From: Rhizobium esperanzae
GTDB lineage: Bacteria; Pseudomonadota; Alphaproteobacteria; Rhizobiales; Rhizobiaceae
NCBI RefSeq assembly: GCF_014197615.1
Contig: NZ_JACIFY010000009.1
Location: 124,001-188,000 of the forward strand
DNA: 64,000 nucleotides
Direction: 5' to 3'
In this document: positions 7,217-17,324 of the stretch, in pieces
Position numbering within the stretch: position 1 is the first letter of the stretch
Layout of the letters: each line of letters begins with the position of its first letter
Translations under genes and position numbers: made by a program
Notes under the pieces: generated by a model
What the model saw: the letters and a program-made list of their open reading frames with translations, nothing else
Told to the model about the DNA's origin: nothing
Databases searched by the model: none

Positions 7217-10200
7217 TTATCCGAAGGAATCCCCGTTACCAATCGTACAGTCCCTGAGTTGTCCTGCATGAAGACAAATTTCGTATTAATCGTCCTTCCG
7301 TTCGCACCCAGGATTGGAATGACTTGCTCATACGTTCTCCCATATTCAGTAGTTTTTGTCACCGTTGCTGCCTCAACGTCAAAATACAGCTGAGAAGAGA
7401 GGCTCTTCCAGTTGCTTTGATCAAAACCCAGAGCCTGCTTAAACCAGTTGGCCTTACTTTGATTCTGTGGATGCGCTACGTTTAACAAATAGTCGTATAA
7501 CTTGCTTTTAAGATTGGAGGTTTCGAAGCCAACCGTGCGTCCCGTTGCCGCTTCGGTTGCCAGCGCTTCACGCTCGGCAACCCTCTGCCTAACGGCGAAC
7601 GGGCCACCTGTGCCGGCGAAAACACCATTAAATATCTCCCACGGCAGCATCGCCTGATCGACGCTGGCATTTGCGTTACGTATGCCGCCAATGAGCTCTG
7701 TCTGCCTTATCAGGCTGTCGGCGATACTGATCTGCGTCACATGCTCGCTGTTGTACACAGCAGATGCGAGAACATAAAACCCAACGATTTGAGAAAAGGT
7801 CTCCGAGTTGATCGACGTATCGCGATAGACATCGCCACTTGCATGGAAATAGGTCTGATTGCAGCCTGTGCAGAGACCGGGAATGGAACGTTTCGGCGCG
7901 ATACTGTCGAGAAAGGCAGATGCTGCATCGTTCTGCGGCAAGTTTGCTGCCGAGATGTCCACTTGCTTGAGTGCCTGGTTCGTCAGTTCGCCGATGGCAA
8001 TGTTCATCGAGGCGCCGGAGCAAGTATCAACACTGGTGCAATATCCTTGCTGAACCGCATAACGAGCGGCATTGGCGGCAATGAGCTTGGCTTCCTCAAT
8101 GTGAAGCTGTCGGTTGAAAGTTTCCGCGTCGAGCGCAGTGGAGGCCCCTTGATTTCCGCCGACCGCGGCGCCGACGAGAACCGCCGCCCATTGGCTGAGC
8201 GCATTACGTTCCTCCTGCGTTAGGTTCGGATTGTCCATCAGCGCCTTGCCGATGACCGCGCCGATCAGTTCCTGCGTGCCGCCAGCGAAAGCACCGATGC
8301 CTATATTTCCACCGGAGACCACCGCAGTCAGCGCGCCGGCTGCCGCATGCAGAGCGATCTTCTCAGGACTTCCCTCAGCAAAGCCGAGCTTCTGGGAAAT
8401 CTCTCCGATCGCCATGTTCAGAAGCTGTGAAACGGCCGCGGCACTTGCTTGCCGGCGCTTCAGCGTTTCGATGTCGTAAAAATCGGCCTGGGTGTTCGCC
8501 TTGGACAGATCGGTGTTGAGACCGGAGAGACCCTGCTTCTGGTCGCTGAGCGTTAGCTTGCCCGGCGACAGTGTCGCGAGCGCCTTGCCGTGATCTTCCT
8601 GCTTCGCAGGTGCATCGACCGCCGGCAGCGGGATGCCGCTGGGGCTGAGGACGGCACCATAACCTGACGTAGAGGCGCTCGAAGCGTTCTCGATGTTGGA
8701 ATAGGTCAGCGCCGTGGCGCTCAACTCGTTGTTCTGAGGATCGGCGGTCGAGGCAATGACGCCGCCTTTGAGATCGACAGTGCCGCCGGCAGCCACATGG
8801 TAACCGCCATCCCCCGCAATGATCCCGCTCAGTTCGGAGACATTGGCGAAATCGCCCTTGACCTTCCCGGTGCTGGCGCCGCCGGACAGTGCGCCAGCGG
8901 ATGACAGCGCGATCGATGCGCCGGCCGTCGTTTCCCTATAGGCGGACGTGTCTTGCTGACTGACGATATTGAGGTTGCCGCCCACATTCGCAATGACGGT
9001 GTTACCGGAGACGACAGCACCTTTAAGCGTCGTGTCATTGCCTGAGTTCAGGGCAACGGCGCCGGAACCCATGACGTGGCTGTTCAGTTGGGTAACACCG
9101 GTTTCGCCGACTTTACCCATCCCCACGCTGGCACTGCCAGTCAGGCCAATCCCACCGCCGTTGGGGCCACCGATTTCCGCGCCGACGCCAATGCTGGCGC
9201 CCGCCGACGTGCTTTTGCTCGAACTCTCGTTTGTCGACTGCGCACTCTCCAACACGATATCGTGGCCTGCCGACAGCAGGACATTGCCGGCATTCGCATC
9301 CCCCGAGACCGTGGGATTGCCGTTTGCATCGTAGCCAGCTGCGATCTGTGCGCCATGGCCGATGAGATCGCCGGATGTCGCCTCTATGGCTATCGCCCCG
9401 CCGGCCCGCACCGAAGTGGCGACGGGGGAAGAACTGGAAGCGGCGTTTTCGTACTTTTGATAGTTAAAGCCCGCCGTCAGCGAAACGGAAGCGAGGCTGC
9501 TGTCACCCTTCGAGATGCTGTCGAGCGTCTTATAGGCATTGATCGCGGCCAGCGCGGCCGGCGCTGCAGCGTAAAGGCCGGCATTGTCGCCGAGACCGCT
9601 TGCCGCCGATTGCACGCTTTCGGCTGCACTAACGAGCCCGGACGATACCGACAGAGTGATGCCGGCGAAGAACTCCTCATGCAAGTGCTCGTAGTTTGTC
9701 TGGTCCTGAGCCGACAGCAGGTTGACATCCCGATCAGCCAAGATGGCAACATCATGGTCTGCCGAGACTTGCGCGGCCTGCAGGTTGGCGTCTCTGCCGG
9801 CCGTGATCGTCAAATCACGGCCGGCAGAGAGGGTCGAGACGGCGTTGGTCGCCGATGACTGCGCGGTCTGATCGACCGATTTGCCATAGCCGATGCCAAT
9901 TGAGGCGCCGCCGTTGCCGGAACTGAATGCGATCCCAAAGCCGGAACGCTTTTCCTTCTCTTCGGCGGAAGCCGTTTCCGCACCCGGCGTAATATTGACG
10001 TCGCGGGCGGCATCGAGAGTAAGGTCCTGCTTGGCACCAATGCTTGAACCGAGAATGTTGATGTCAGTGTCGCGGGACTTGATGACGACATCCGTTCCGG
10101 CAGACAGCACCGATGCCACGTTGAGTTCGGAGGCCTGCTTGCCGCTGTTCTGCTGGCTGCCATAGATCGAAATAAACCCGCCACCGCCGCCGACGCCGAA

Positions 10201-13200
10201 GCCGGACTTCTTGCGCTGCTCCTCGAATTCGTGCGTTTCCTGCGCCCCGATGATCGAAACGCTGTCGGCCGCGACGTTGATCGAGCCGTCGGCATCGACC
10301 TTCGAACCGGCAATGACTGCTGCCTTGCCTGCGTCGAGATTGATGTCACCGCTGGCGCTCAACTGCGAGCCGACGGTGGTCTCGTCATAGCTCTTGTGGC
10401 TGGACGAGCCCTTGGACAGGAAGCCGCTACGCGAGCCCTTGTCGTCCTTGGCGGTAGTGTCCTTACCGGAGGCGATGATGAGGTCGCCTTTGGCGGTGAT
10501 GTTGAGGTCCGCCGGGTCGATGCCGTCTTCCTTGCCGGCCTCGATCTTCGAGGCCGAGATGACCGTGTCCTTGCCGGAGGTGATGTCGACGCCTGCGCCG
10601 CCGCTGATCGATGAGCCGACGGCTGTCGTCGTTTCCAGATGGGTGGTCGTCTTCTCGCTCTTGCCGAGGAAGCCGCCCTTGCTGCTGAGCCTGGTGTCGA
10701 GGGTCGCAGTGTCGGTGGCTTCGGCGATCGTCACGTCGCCGTCGGCCTTGAGTGCGAGCTTGCCGTCGGCGGCAAGTTTGCTGCCGACGATATTGAGATC
10801 GTGATCGCCGCTGCCGTTGCCTGCGGTCACCGAGAGGTCGCCGCCGGCCGATATTTCCGAGCCGACATGGGTGATCGACGAGGCGGACTTCTTGCCGAAG
10901 GTGGATGCGGAATGCTCCTGCGCGGCCGTGATGTTGATATCGTCGCCGGCGCTGAGCGCGACATTGCCGTCGGCCTTGACGGAGGAGCCGGAGAGCAGGA
11001 TGTCGTCGCCTGATTTGATCGTCGCATTGGTGCCGGCGGAAAGCTGCGATTGCTGCTGATCGGTGGAGAGGGTCCTGGTGTAGCCGGACTGGTTGTTGCG
11101 GGCGACATCGGTCGACACCACGGCCACCGAGCCCTTGTCGGCGGTCACATCGAGCGTCGTGCCCGCCTTGGCGGAGCTGCCGATGACGTTGACATTGTCG
11201 GTGGCCTTGATCGTCAGGGCCTTGCCGCTGGCGACCTGGGTGCCAGTAGCATTCTGCTGGCCGGCATTATCGACCTTGGCGGCATCCAGTGTCACGTTTT
11301 TGCCGGAGAGCGTGGCGTCGCCTGTGGCATTGACCTTGACGCCCTTGAGAGTGAGATCGCCGCTGCCGCCGGCAAGCTGCAGAGTGCCGCCGGCCGTCAC
11401 GCCGGCATTGGTGTTGACGACGTTCTGGCCGCCAATCGTCATCGTCTGGGCGGCGAGCGTGATGCCGTTGGTGGCATTGAGCGTCGTGTCACCGCGCGAC
11501 AGGAACGTGCCGCTACCCTGGATGGAGCTGCCGGAAACGGTCAGGCCGCCGGCGGATGCGATCAGGCCGGAATTGTCGAGATTGCCGACATTCATATCGA
11601 CGGAGCCACCCGCCATGGCGGCGCCGGCGCCGGTCAGCTTCTGCCGGTCGGCGGCGGCAACATAAACGACAGGAGCAAGCACCTGGACGCCGTTGACGGT
11701 CTGCCATTGGTAGAGGACGATCGAGTCGGTGAGAGCGGCCGCCTGCTCAGACGTCAGGCCCTGGCCGACGGCCAGGTGGTGATCCTTGGCATAGGTGGCA
11801 CCATTGTCGAGCAGCGTCTTCATCTGCTCGATGGCGCTGCCGCCGGCGATGAAGGTGCTTCTGCCGAGCCCTTCGCCGACGAGCTGGCGCAACTGCGTGT
11901 CGATCAGCTGGTTCTCGAAATAGGCATCGCCGAGGAACGGAACCGTCGTCTCCGGCCGATAGCCGATGCGGTCCATGAAATAGCCGGAGCCGTAGAAGGT
12001 GCCGACATCGAGGTAGGCTGCGCGGGTTTCGAACAGGAAGGCCTGGTGGGCTATCTTGCCGCCGAAGCCGCCGGAGTTCGGTTTGGCGGGAGACAGGAGG
12101 GCGCCGCCGCCGAGCCCCGAATTGACGTTGAACAGCGCACCGCCGGCGGTCAGGCCGGTGAGCGCCGAAAGCGGATCACCGGGATTGCTGGCGGCCGCGA
12201 CATTGGCGCCGCCGGCCATCGAGCCGGCCGCCGATGTGTTATTGACGCTGCTATAATTGACGGAGAGCGCGCCGCCGGCCTTGATGTTGGCCGATACGCC
12301 GCCGATCGCCTCGACCGAGCTGACAATGGTCGAGCCGTTGGCGATGTTTTTCGAGGGATTGGCGGTGCCATTGGCATTATAGGCGGTGCAGGCGCCCTGG
12401 GCATGGCAGGTCGTCGTCGTCGTGCGAAACAGGGTGACGCCGGTATTGGTCAGCGTCGAGCCCTTCAGCGTCGCGTCGCCGCCGGCTTCGATCGAGCTGT
12501 AGGAATTGGTCAGATTGGTGGCGTCGATGTTGAGATTGCGGCCTGCCCGGATCGTCGCTTCAGGGCTGAGCGTGCCGACCAACCGGTCCTCATAGACCGA
12601 CTGGCTGAGATTGGACGACCAATCCCATGAATAGGTGGTGCTTTCATCAGAGCCGCTGAAATTCACCTCGTCGACGATGAAATAGCGCGACGGATTGTTG
12701 GGATCGACAACCGGATTGCCGTTCGCGTCCCTCGGCACCCGGGCCCTGATCCAGTCGATGATCGGCGTGACCTTCTCCGGCCCGTCGGCCGAGATCCAGG
12801 TCCATGCATGATAGGTCGTGCCGTCGGCAAGCGTCGCCTTCGACCAGAGCAGCGGCTGATAATCCTGCCACAGCGCCGGATCGACGCCGTCATAGAGCTG
12901 GAACATGTTCTGATCTGCGGTCTCGAGATAGCCGAAAGGCAGACCGGCGGCGACGGGATTGAGCGTGAAGCCGCTGACGACGCCCGAAGAAACCAAGTTC
13001 CCGGTCGTCCACTGCGGGGTAGCGGCCCGCTGGTTGGTGAGATTGCTGGTCAGGATGGACATGTCGTTTCCGGCCTGGATCAGACCGGAAACATTGGTGA
13101 CTTCAGCATTTCTCTGTAACTCCGTCACCCCGGCAATCGTAAGATCGTTGCCTGATATGATGGCGCCCTGGTTGTTGGTGAGCACGCCGCCGACAAACAG

Positions 13201-15369
13201 GCTGGCATCGTCGCCGGCATAGGTCAGGCCCGTGGCGCTGTTGGTAAAATTGCCGGAAATGTTGAAGGTGAGGTCGTGGCCGGCGGCCAGCTGCCCGGCA
13301 TTGATCAGCGACGGCAGCGTCAGAGTCAGGTCGTGATCGGCGAGCAGCGCCGTGCCGGTCGAGGTGGAAAGGTCGCCTGCATTGATAACGATGTCGCCGG
13401 AACCGTCGGCATTGGTGACGGCGTTGATCTTGGCGCCACTGAGATCGGCCGTGCCGGTGAGATTGAGGGCAAGACCGCCGAGTGTGAGGCTGCTGTTGGC
13501 AAGGTTGGCGCTGGCGGCATTGAGCGTCAGCGTGCTGCCGGCGGCGAGGTTGTTCGCCACGCCATTGGAGAGGTCGATATTGGTGGTGGTCAGTGTCAGG
13601 TTGCCGGCAGTGCTGGTGGGATTGCCGTAGCTGATCTGGCCCGCGGTGAGTTCCGCGCTGCCGAGGCTCTGGAGCTTGGCGTAGGCGACATTCTGCGTCG
13701 CCGTGGCCGAAAGAGCGCCGCTGCTCAGCAACGCGTTGGAGACGGCGATTGAACCATTTGTGGCCGTAAGGCTCATATTGCCCGCCGGCTGCAGCACCAA
13801 AGCAGCATTGGCGGATTGGGCGGTGGCGGTGAGATCGACGCCGGAGGCGACCGTGGCGACTGCAATCGAACGGCCTGAAGCCGTGACGTTGCCTTCAGCC
13901 AGGACATCACCCGATATGGCGATGTCGGCGCCGGCGGATAGCGTGAGATTGTTGCCGCTGACCAGCGAGGCAGCCGAGATCGCGCCTGAAGTCGCAGTAA
14001 CGGAAAGAGAGCCTGTGCTCTTCACCGAACCTGCAATCTGGATACCGCCCGAGGTGGCGGAAACGGTGAGCGCATTGCCGGCGATGACGCTGCCGGCGGC
14101 GATACCGGCAGACGACGTCATCTGGACGTTGGCGGCGCTGTTCACCTCACCTGCGACACTCAAGAGGCCGCTGCTGCCGGACAACAGGATGTCATCATCG
14201 GCGGCGACCGTATCGAGGGTGATGCCCTGGTCCGCCTGAACGGTGACCTTTGCCTTCGAAGTGACCTTGGCAGCAGTCACCTTCGCCTTCGAGGAGATCG
14301 AAACGCCCTGCTGGCCGGAGACATTGCCGAGCGAGATCTTGCCGTCGGCAGACAGAGACAGCTCGCCGGCATTGGCGGCCATGTCGCCGCGCATGCGCAC
14401 GCCGGCGCCCTTTTCGGTGACGACGATCTTGATGCGGTCGGCCTGCATGGCGCCGAGCGCCGAACCGTCGATCGCATATTCCGGCGTGCCTGATGTGGCG
14501 GCAAGCGCCGTGGCGTTGCCGGTGGCATAGTCGAACTGATTGCGGCCGGCCGTGACGCGAAGATCCTTGCCGTAGACCGGGCCGTTGACGGTGACTGAAC
14601 GCGAAACGATATCGAAGAGATCCACAGCGCCAGGGCCGGCGGCGAAGTTGCCGCCATTCGGTCCGATGGTGACATCGCCGCCGTTGACCGTGAATCCTTT
14701 CAGCGCGCCGTCCGCGCCGATATCGGGGACGCCTGTCGTCAGCGTCGCATGCGGCGTGTTGATGAAGCCGCAACCGTCACAGGTGATTCCGTTCGGATTC
14801 GCGATGACGACGTCGGCGCGCCCGCCGAACACCTCGATCGCGCCGTTCAATGCCGAGAGATTGCCGCTGGTCACTTCGTTGAGGATGACCGATGCCGGCC
14901 CCGATGTATTGAGATTGGCATTGCCGGGCGTGACGCCGCCAAGATTGGAGGTGCCGATCTCGCCCTTGAAATTGTTGAGGATGAGGCCCGGCGTGCCGAC
15001 GTTGAAGTTGTCGTATTTGTTATGCGACAGGCCCTGGCTGTTCGGCGTGACGATGTCGATGAGCGGCACGCCGTTCGGCGCCGCGCCGATGCCCGGCTGG
15101 TTGGCCGCCGGCGCCACGGTGCTTGCCGAGACCGACTGAGCATTGGCGAGCATCGGCTGCAGCACGAGCAGACCGCTCAGCAGGAGAGCGAGGGATTGGC
15201 GGGCAAAATACGCGAACCTGCGAACAAATCTTCTATCGGCCCCGGCGACGTGATGTGTTGTCGCCGTCGATTTGCCCAGCCTATTGCCCATCGTATGTTT
15301 TCCGCCGCCCGCATACGCGACAGATAAATCCCGCCGCAGTTGTAATTTCTCACGATGATCGAGAACCAT
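7213..15369 (-). CDS. Filamentous haemagglutinin / CdiA-like TpsA exoprotein
   Basis: A 2718-residue secreted adhesin/toxin-delivery protein. A long signal region (basic 'RRFVRRFAYFARQSL' then a hydrophobic core) ends at ANA-QS near residue 78. The two-partner secretion domain follows (about 85-310) with the diagnostic NPNGI motif at 191-195 and a CDGC pair just after. Beta-helix haemagglutinin repeats fill about 330-2200, then a Gly/Ala-rich pretoxin region with 'EERNALSQWAAVLVGAA'. The last ~100 residues (from 2618) resemble DUF6883: 'YLLNVAHPQNQSKANWFKQALGF' broken into a typical helix, and a final 'VRLVTGIP'. It would be exported by the FhaC-type protein encoded upstream. The start may instead be the ATG at 15291; neither has a strong ribosome site. 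A DUF4926-like gene overlaps the stop. Confidence 0.85.
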   Translation of the reverse strand: MVLDHREKLQLRRDLSVAYAGGGKHTMGNRLGKSTATTHHVAGADRRFVRRFAYFARQSLALLLSGLLVLQPMLANAQSVSASTVAPAANQPGIGAAPNGVPLIDIVTPNSQGLSHNKYDNFNVGTPGLILNNFKGEIGTSNLGGVTPGNANLNTSGPASVILNEVTSGNLSALNGAIEVFGGRADVVIANPNGITCDGCGFINTPHATLTTGVPDIGADGALKGFTVNGGDVTIGPNGGNFAAGPGAVDLFDIVSRSVTVNGPVYGKDLRVTAGRNQFDYATGNATALAATSGTPEYAIDGSALGAMQADRIKIVVTEKGAGVRMRGDMAANAGELSLSADGKISLGNVSGQQGVSISSKAKVTAAKVTSKAKVTVQADQGITLDTVAADDDILLSGSSGLLSVAGEVNSAANVQMTSSAGIAAGSVIAGNALTVSATSGGIQIAGSVKSTGSLSVTATSGAISAASLVSGNNLTLSAGADIAISGDVLAEGNVTASGRSIAVATVASGVDLTATAQSANAALVLQPAGNMSLTATNGSIAVSNALLSSGALSATATQNVAYAKLQSLGSAELTAGQISYGNPTSTAGNLTLTTTNIDLSNGVANNLAAGSTLTLNAASANLANSSLTLGGLALNLTGTADLSGAKINAVTNADGSGDIVINAGDLSTSTGTALLADHDLTLTLPSLINAGQLAAGHDLTFNISGNFTNSATGLTYAGDDASLFVGGVLTNNQGAIISGNDLTIAGVTELQRNAEVTNVSGLIQAGNDMSILTSNLTNQRAATPQWTTGNLVSSGVVSGFTLNPVAAGLPFGYLETADQNMFQLYDGVDPALWQDYQPLLWSKATLADGTTYHAWTWISADGPEKVTPIIDWIRARVPRDANGNPVVDPNNPSRYFIVDEVNFSGSDESTTYSWDWSSNLSQSVYEDRLVGTLSPEATIRAGRNLNIDATNLTNSYSSIEAGGDATLKGSTLTNTGVTLFRTTTTTCHAQGACTAYNANGTANPSKNIANGSTIVSSVEAIGGVSANIKAGGALSVNYSSVNNTSAAGSMAGGANVAAASNPGDPLSALTGLTAGGALFNVNSGLGGGALLSPAKPNSGGFGGKIAHQAFLFETRAAYLDVGTFYGSGYFMDRIGYRPETTVPFLGDAYFENQLIDTQLRQLVGEGLGRSTFIAGGSAIEQMKTLLDNGATYAKDHHLAVGQGLTSEQAAALTDSIVLYQWQTVNGVQVLAPVVYVAAADRQKLTGAGAAMAGGSVDMNVGNLDNSGLIASAGGLTVSGSSIQGSGTFLSRGDTTLNATNGITLAAQTMTIGGQNVVNTNAGVTAGGTLQLAGGSGDLTLKGVKVNATGDATLSGKNVTLDAAKVDNAGQQNATGTQVASGKALTIKATDNVNVIGSSAKAGTTLDVTADKGSVAVVSTDVARNNQSGYTRTLSTDQQQSQLSAGTNATIKSGDDILLSGSSVKADGNVALSAGDDINITAAQEHSASTFGKKSASSITHVGSEISAGGDLSVTAGNGSGDHDLNIVGSKLAADGKLALKADGDVTIAEATDTATLDTRLSSKGGFLGKSEKTTTHLETTTAVGSSISGGAGVDITSGKDTVISASKIEAGKEDGIDPADLNITAKGDLIIASGKDTTAKDDKGSRSGFLSKGSSSHKSYDETTVGSQLSASGDINLDAGKAAVIAGSKVDADGSINVAADSVSIIGAQETHEFEEQRKKSGFGVGGGGGFISIYGSQQNSGKQASELNVASVLSAGTDVVIKSRDTDINILGSSIGAKQDLTLDAARDVNITPGAETASAEEKEKRSGFGIAFSSGNGGASIGIGYGKSVDQTAQSSATNAVSTLSAGRDLTITAGRDANLQAAQVSADHDVAILADRDVNLLSAQDQTNYEHLHEEFFAGITLSVSSGLVSAAESVQSAASGLGDNAGLYAAAPAALAAINAYKTLDSISKGDSSLASVSLTAGFNYQKYENAASSSSPVATSVRAGGAIAIEATSGDLIGHGAQIAAGYDANGNPTVSGDANAGNVLLSAGHDIVLESAQSTNESSSKSTSAGASIGVGAEIGGPNGGGIGLTGSASVGMGKVGETGVTQLNSHVMGSGAVALNSGNDTTLKGAVVSGNTVIANVGGNLNIVSQQDTSAYRETTAGASIALSSAGALSGGASTGKVKGDFANVSELSGIIAGDGGYHVAAGGTVDLKGGVIASTADPQNNELSATALTYSNIENASSASTSGYGAVLSPSGIPLPAVDAPAKQEDHGKALATLSPGKLTLSDQKQGLSGLNTDLSKANTQADFYDIETLKRRQASAAAVSQLLNMAIGEISQKLGFAEGSPEKIALHAAAGALTAVVSGGNIGIGAFAGGTQELIGAVIGKALMDNPNLTQEERNALSQWAAVLVGAAVGGNQGASTALDAETFNRQLHIEEAKLIAANAARYAVQQGYCTSVDTCSGASMNIAIGELTNQALKQVDISAANLPQNDAASAFLDSIAPKRSIPGLCTGCNQTYFHASGDVYRDTSINSETFSQIVGFYVLASAVYNSEHVTQISIADSLIRQTELIGGIRNANASVDQAMLPWEIFNGVFAGTGGPFAVRQRVAEREALATEAATGRTVGFETSNLKSKLYDYLLNVAHPQNQSKANWFKQALGFDQSNWKSLSSQLYFDVEAATVTKTTEYGRTYEQVIPILGANGRTINTKFVFMQDNSGTVRLVTGIPSDK
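10673..12188. repeat. 1516-bp direct repeat, copy B
   Basis: Second copy of the segment at 4895-6410, here inside the full-length haemagglutinin gene. It encodes beta-helix repeats roughly 1060-1565 residues from the start. Both copies are in the same orientation and reading frame; the spacing of 5778 bp is exactly 1926 codons. Confidence 0.85.
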
Positions 15370-15466
15370 AGCCGTTGGCCACGGTCAACTTCCGCCTGTG
15401 CGTGAGGTAAATGCAATCCGAACAAAATGGACGTGATTTGGCGCGTCCATGCAGATGTCAGCTTGT

Positions 15467-16153
15467 CTATTCCCCGAACTTCTTGAACGTGATGGAGGAA
15501 TAGGCTCCCGGAAGAACTTCCCTCATGACCTCGCGTTCGGCCGCGCTTGCTTCTTGACCGACCACGACGGGGTGAGATTTCGTCCCCTGGACGCGGAAAT
15601 AGCCGGCGTCGACAATCTGGCCCTCGCCAATGGTGATCGTGCTCGCACCTTCCAGTGCGCTGATATAGCTGAACAGGCCTTCATGGTCGCCGCCTGCCTC
15701 AAGCGTTGTGGTTCCGTTCGGCGAAGACATCTGGCAGGAAGCGTAGGTCACGACATAAGTGCCGGACGCGATCGGATCGAAGACGCGTTCGTACTCCTTC
15801 GCGTTGCCGACAGGGTTGAGGAGATTGCCTTTTATGTCCGCCGGCTTGCTTTGCTCGGGCAGAAGCCATTTGAAACCGCTGTAGACATCTTCAGGAGCAG
15901 CCACCTTGTCAGGTTCGCCGTTGATGAGCTTGCGAAGACGAATCCGACCGTCGCATCGGATGGGACCGAACAAGCCGGGATAAAGAAAGCGTACAAGGAT
16001 CAGCGCGCCTTTCTGTTTCCTCTTGTTGAGGATCTCGGTGGATTTTACCACTCTTTCGCTGGCGACCATCGCGGGATCCGTTGTCCCGCCGCACGACGCC
16101 AGCAGCACGGCTATGATGCTCAATCCCGCAGCCGCAAAAGCTCTTTTGGTCAT
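15467..16153 (-). CDS. Lipoprotein of unknown function (fha locus, first of three)
   Basis: A 228-residue protein with a lipoprotein signal: MTKR, hydrophobic stretch, lipobox LLAS-C at about residue 20-21, so acylated and held in a membrane after export. The mature part has no family I recognise; it includes 'GTYVVTYASCQMSS' and 'EGQIVDAGYF', suggesting a beta-rich domain with possible disulphide. GGAG lies nine bases before the ATG. It stands between the TpsB transporter and TpsA adhesin genes, so a role in surface display or stability of the exoprotein is possible but unproven. Confidence 0.75.
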   Translation of the reverse strand: MTKRAFAAAGLSIIAVLLASCGGTTDPAMVASERVVKSTEILNKRKQKGALILVRFLYPGLFGPIRCDGRIRLRKLINGEPDKVAAPEDVYSGFKWLLPEQSKPADIKGNLLNPVGNAKEYERVFDPIASGTYVVTYASCQMSSPNGTTTLEAGGDHEGLFSYISALEGASTITIGEGQIVDAGYFRVQGTKSHPVVVGQEASAAEREVMREVLPGAYSSITFKKFGE

Positions 16154-16247
16154 ATGAAATTTCTCCGTTTCGATTGGGACAGAGGGTTCAAACCGTGGTG
16201 AGGCCCTGTCGCCATCCCTTCGACAATATGACTGCTCATCGCAGGCC

Positions 16248-16802
16248 TTATTTCTGGGTGAGCCAGGTCTTCACGTTGCGGGTGAAAGACTTGGACAGGC
16301 GCTGTGCCATGACGTCAGGCGCACCTGATGTCGTCGCAGCGTTGACGGCGACGGCGATGATCACGCCGTAACCGCTTCCGCGCATGGAGAGGTCTTCGCC
16401 GTGGATGTTTTGCGCTTCGGCGATCAATTGTCCGGTCTTGGCATCCTCCAGGCGGACGGTCCCATCGATCATGCTGTCATGACCACCGATGATCCGGGCC
16501 TGCTTGGTCGTCACGTCAAACACATGCAGCGTGACGACCAGCCTGCCCCGGTTAGGCCCGCCCGGCACGCCGATCAGTTCTTTCGTCATCGCAGCCTGAA
16601 GGGTGCGAACCGCCTCCTAGACCTGCTGGTCCGGCTTGTCGCCGAAACCAAATGTCTTGACGTCAGGAGCCAGCTCGATCCGGATCTCGCGCACGGAGGT
16701 CCGCTGAAGGGCGGCGATCAGCCGGGGGTCTGTCCTCGTGGTGACGCAGGATGCCAACGTTGCCGCCAGCAGGAGAAGGGTTAGAAAACGCACGATACGC
16801 AT
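16248..16802 (-). pseudogene. Lipoprotein gene interrupted by an in-frame amber codon
   Basis: Two consecutive open segments in one frame are separated only by TAG at 16617-16619. The first has a signal with lipobox LASC and ends 'FGFGDKPDQQV'; the second resumes at once with 'EAVRTLQAAM' and continues to 'KTWLTQK' at 16248. GGAG precedes the ATG at 16802. Joined, it would be a 185-residue lipoprotein. No frameshift is needed to join them, so a single base change (for example CAG or GAG to TAG) explains the break. Sequencing error or read-through is possible. The second half could be translated alone from ATG 16589. Confidence 0.7.
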
Positions 16803-16843
16803 AAACAACTCCGGGATTTTTTCGTTCGATTGGTCTGCAGGAC

Positions 16844-17311
16844 TCAGTTCCGGCTGTCCGACGACGATGCCGGCTTTGGCTTACTGTCGAGATGCTTGTA
16901 GAGCTCAGTCAGCTGGGACTTCGGCGCCGGGCACCCCTTCGATCTGGCGATGCTGGTCAGGACATTGTTCCGGTTGCGCAACGCATCGATCTCGACCTTC
17001 TCGGGCGATTTCGGGTCCATGAAAAACAGCGCCGGCAGGAACAGCAGTACACCCGTCGCCCCGAGAACGATGTTCTTGCCTTGCGCATCGGTCCGTTCCT
17101 TCACCGTCGACGTGATCTGCCGCTCGTTCGCCTCGAATTCCCGGGTTATGCCGGCACAATCAAAGGCGCTGTCGGTCGGGTTGGTCGAAGCGACCGGACG
17201 CGCCTCTCGTCCGGCACAGCCGGCGAGAGCCACGGACAATGCAAGGATCAGCGCCGTCGATGTTGAAAGGGTTTTGGCGGGCTTGTTCGTCGAAATACTG
17301 CGGGTGGTCAT
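16844..17311 (-). CDS. Small lipoprotein with hydrophobic segment (fha locus, third of three)
   Basis: A 155-residue protein beginning MTTRSIS with a lipobox ALAG-C near residue 33. Residues about 82-97 (ATGVLLFLPALFFMD) form a second hydrophobic segment, and the C-terminus is charged and Ser/Pro rich. A longer reading frame exists upstream but overlaps the transporter gene, so the ATG at 17311, 14 bases after the transporter stop, is chosen. The family is not recognised; the pattern resembles small cell-envelope lipoproteins of uncertain role. Confidence 0.65.
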   Translation of the reverse strand: MTTRSISTNKPAKTLSTSTALILALSVALAGCAGREARPVASTNPTDSAFDCAGITREFEANERQITSTVKERTDAQGKNIVLGATGVLLFLPALFFMDPKSPEKVEIDALRNRNNVLTSIARSKGCPAPKSQLTELYKHLDSKPKPASSSDSRN

Positions 17312-17324
17312 TGTTTTGCTTTCG

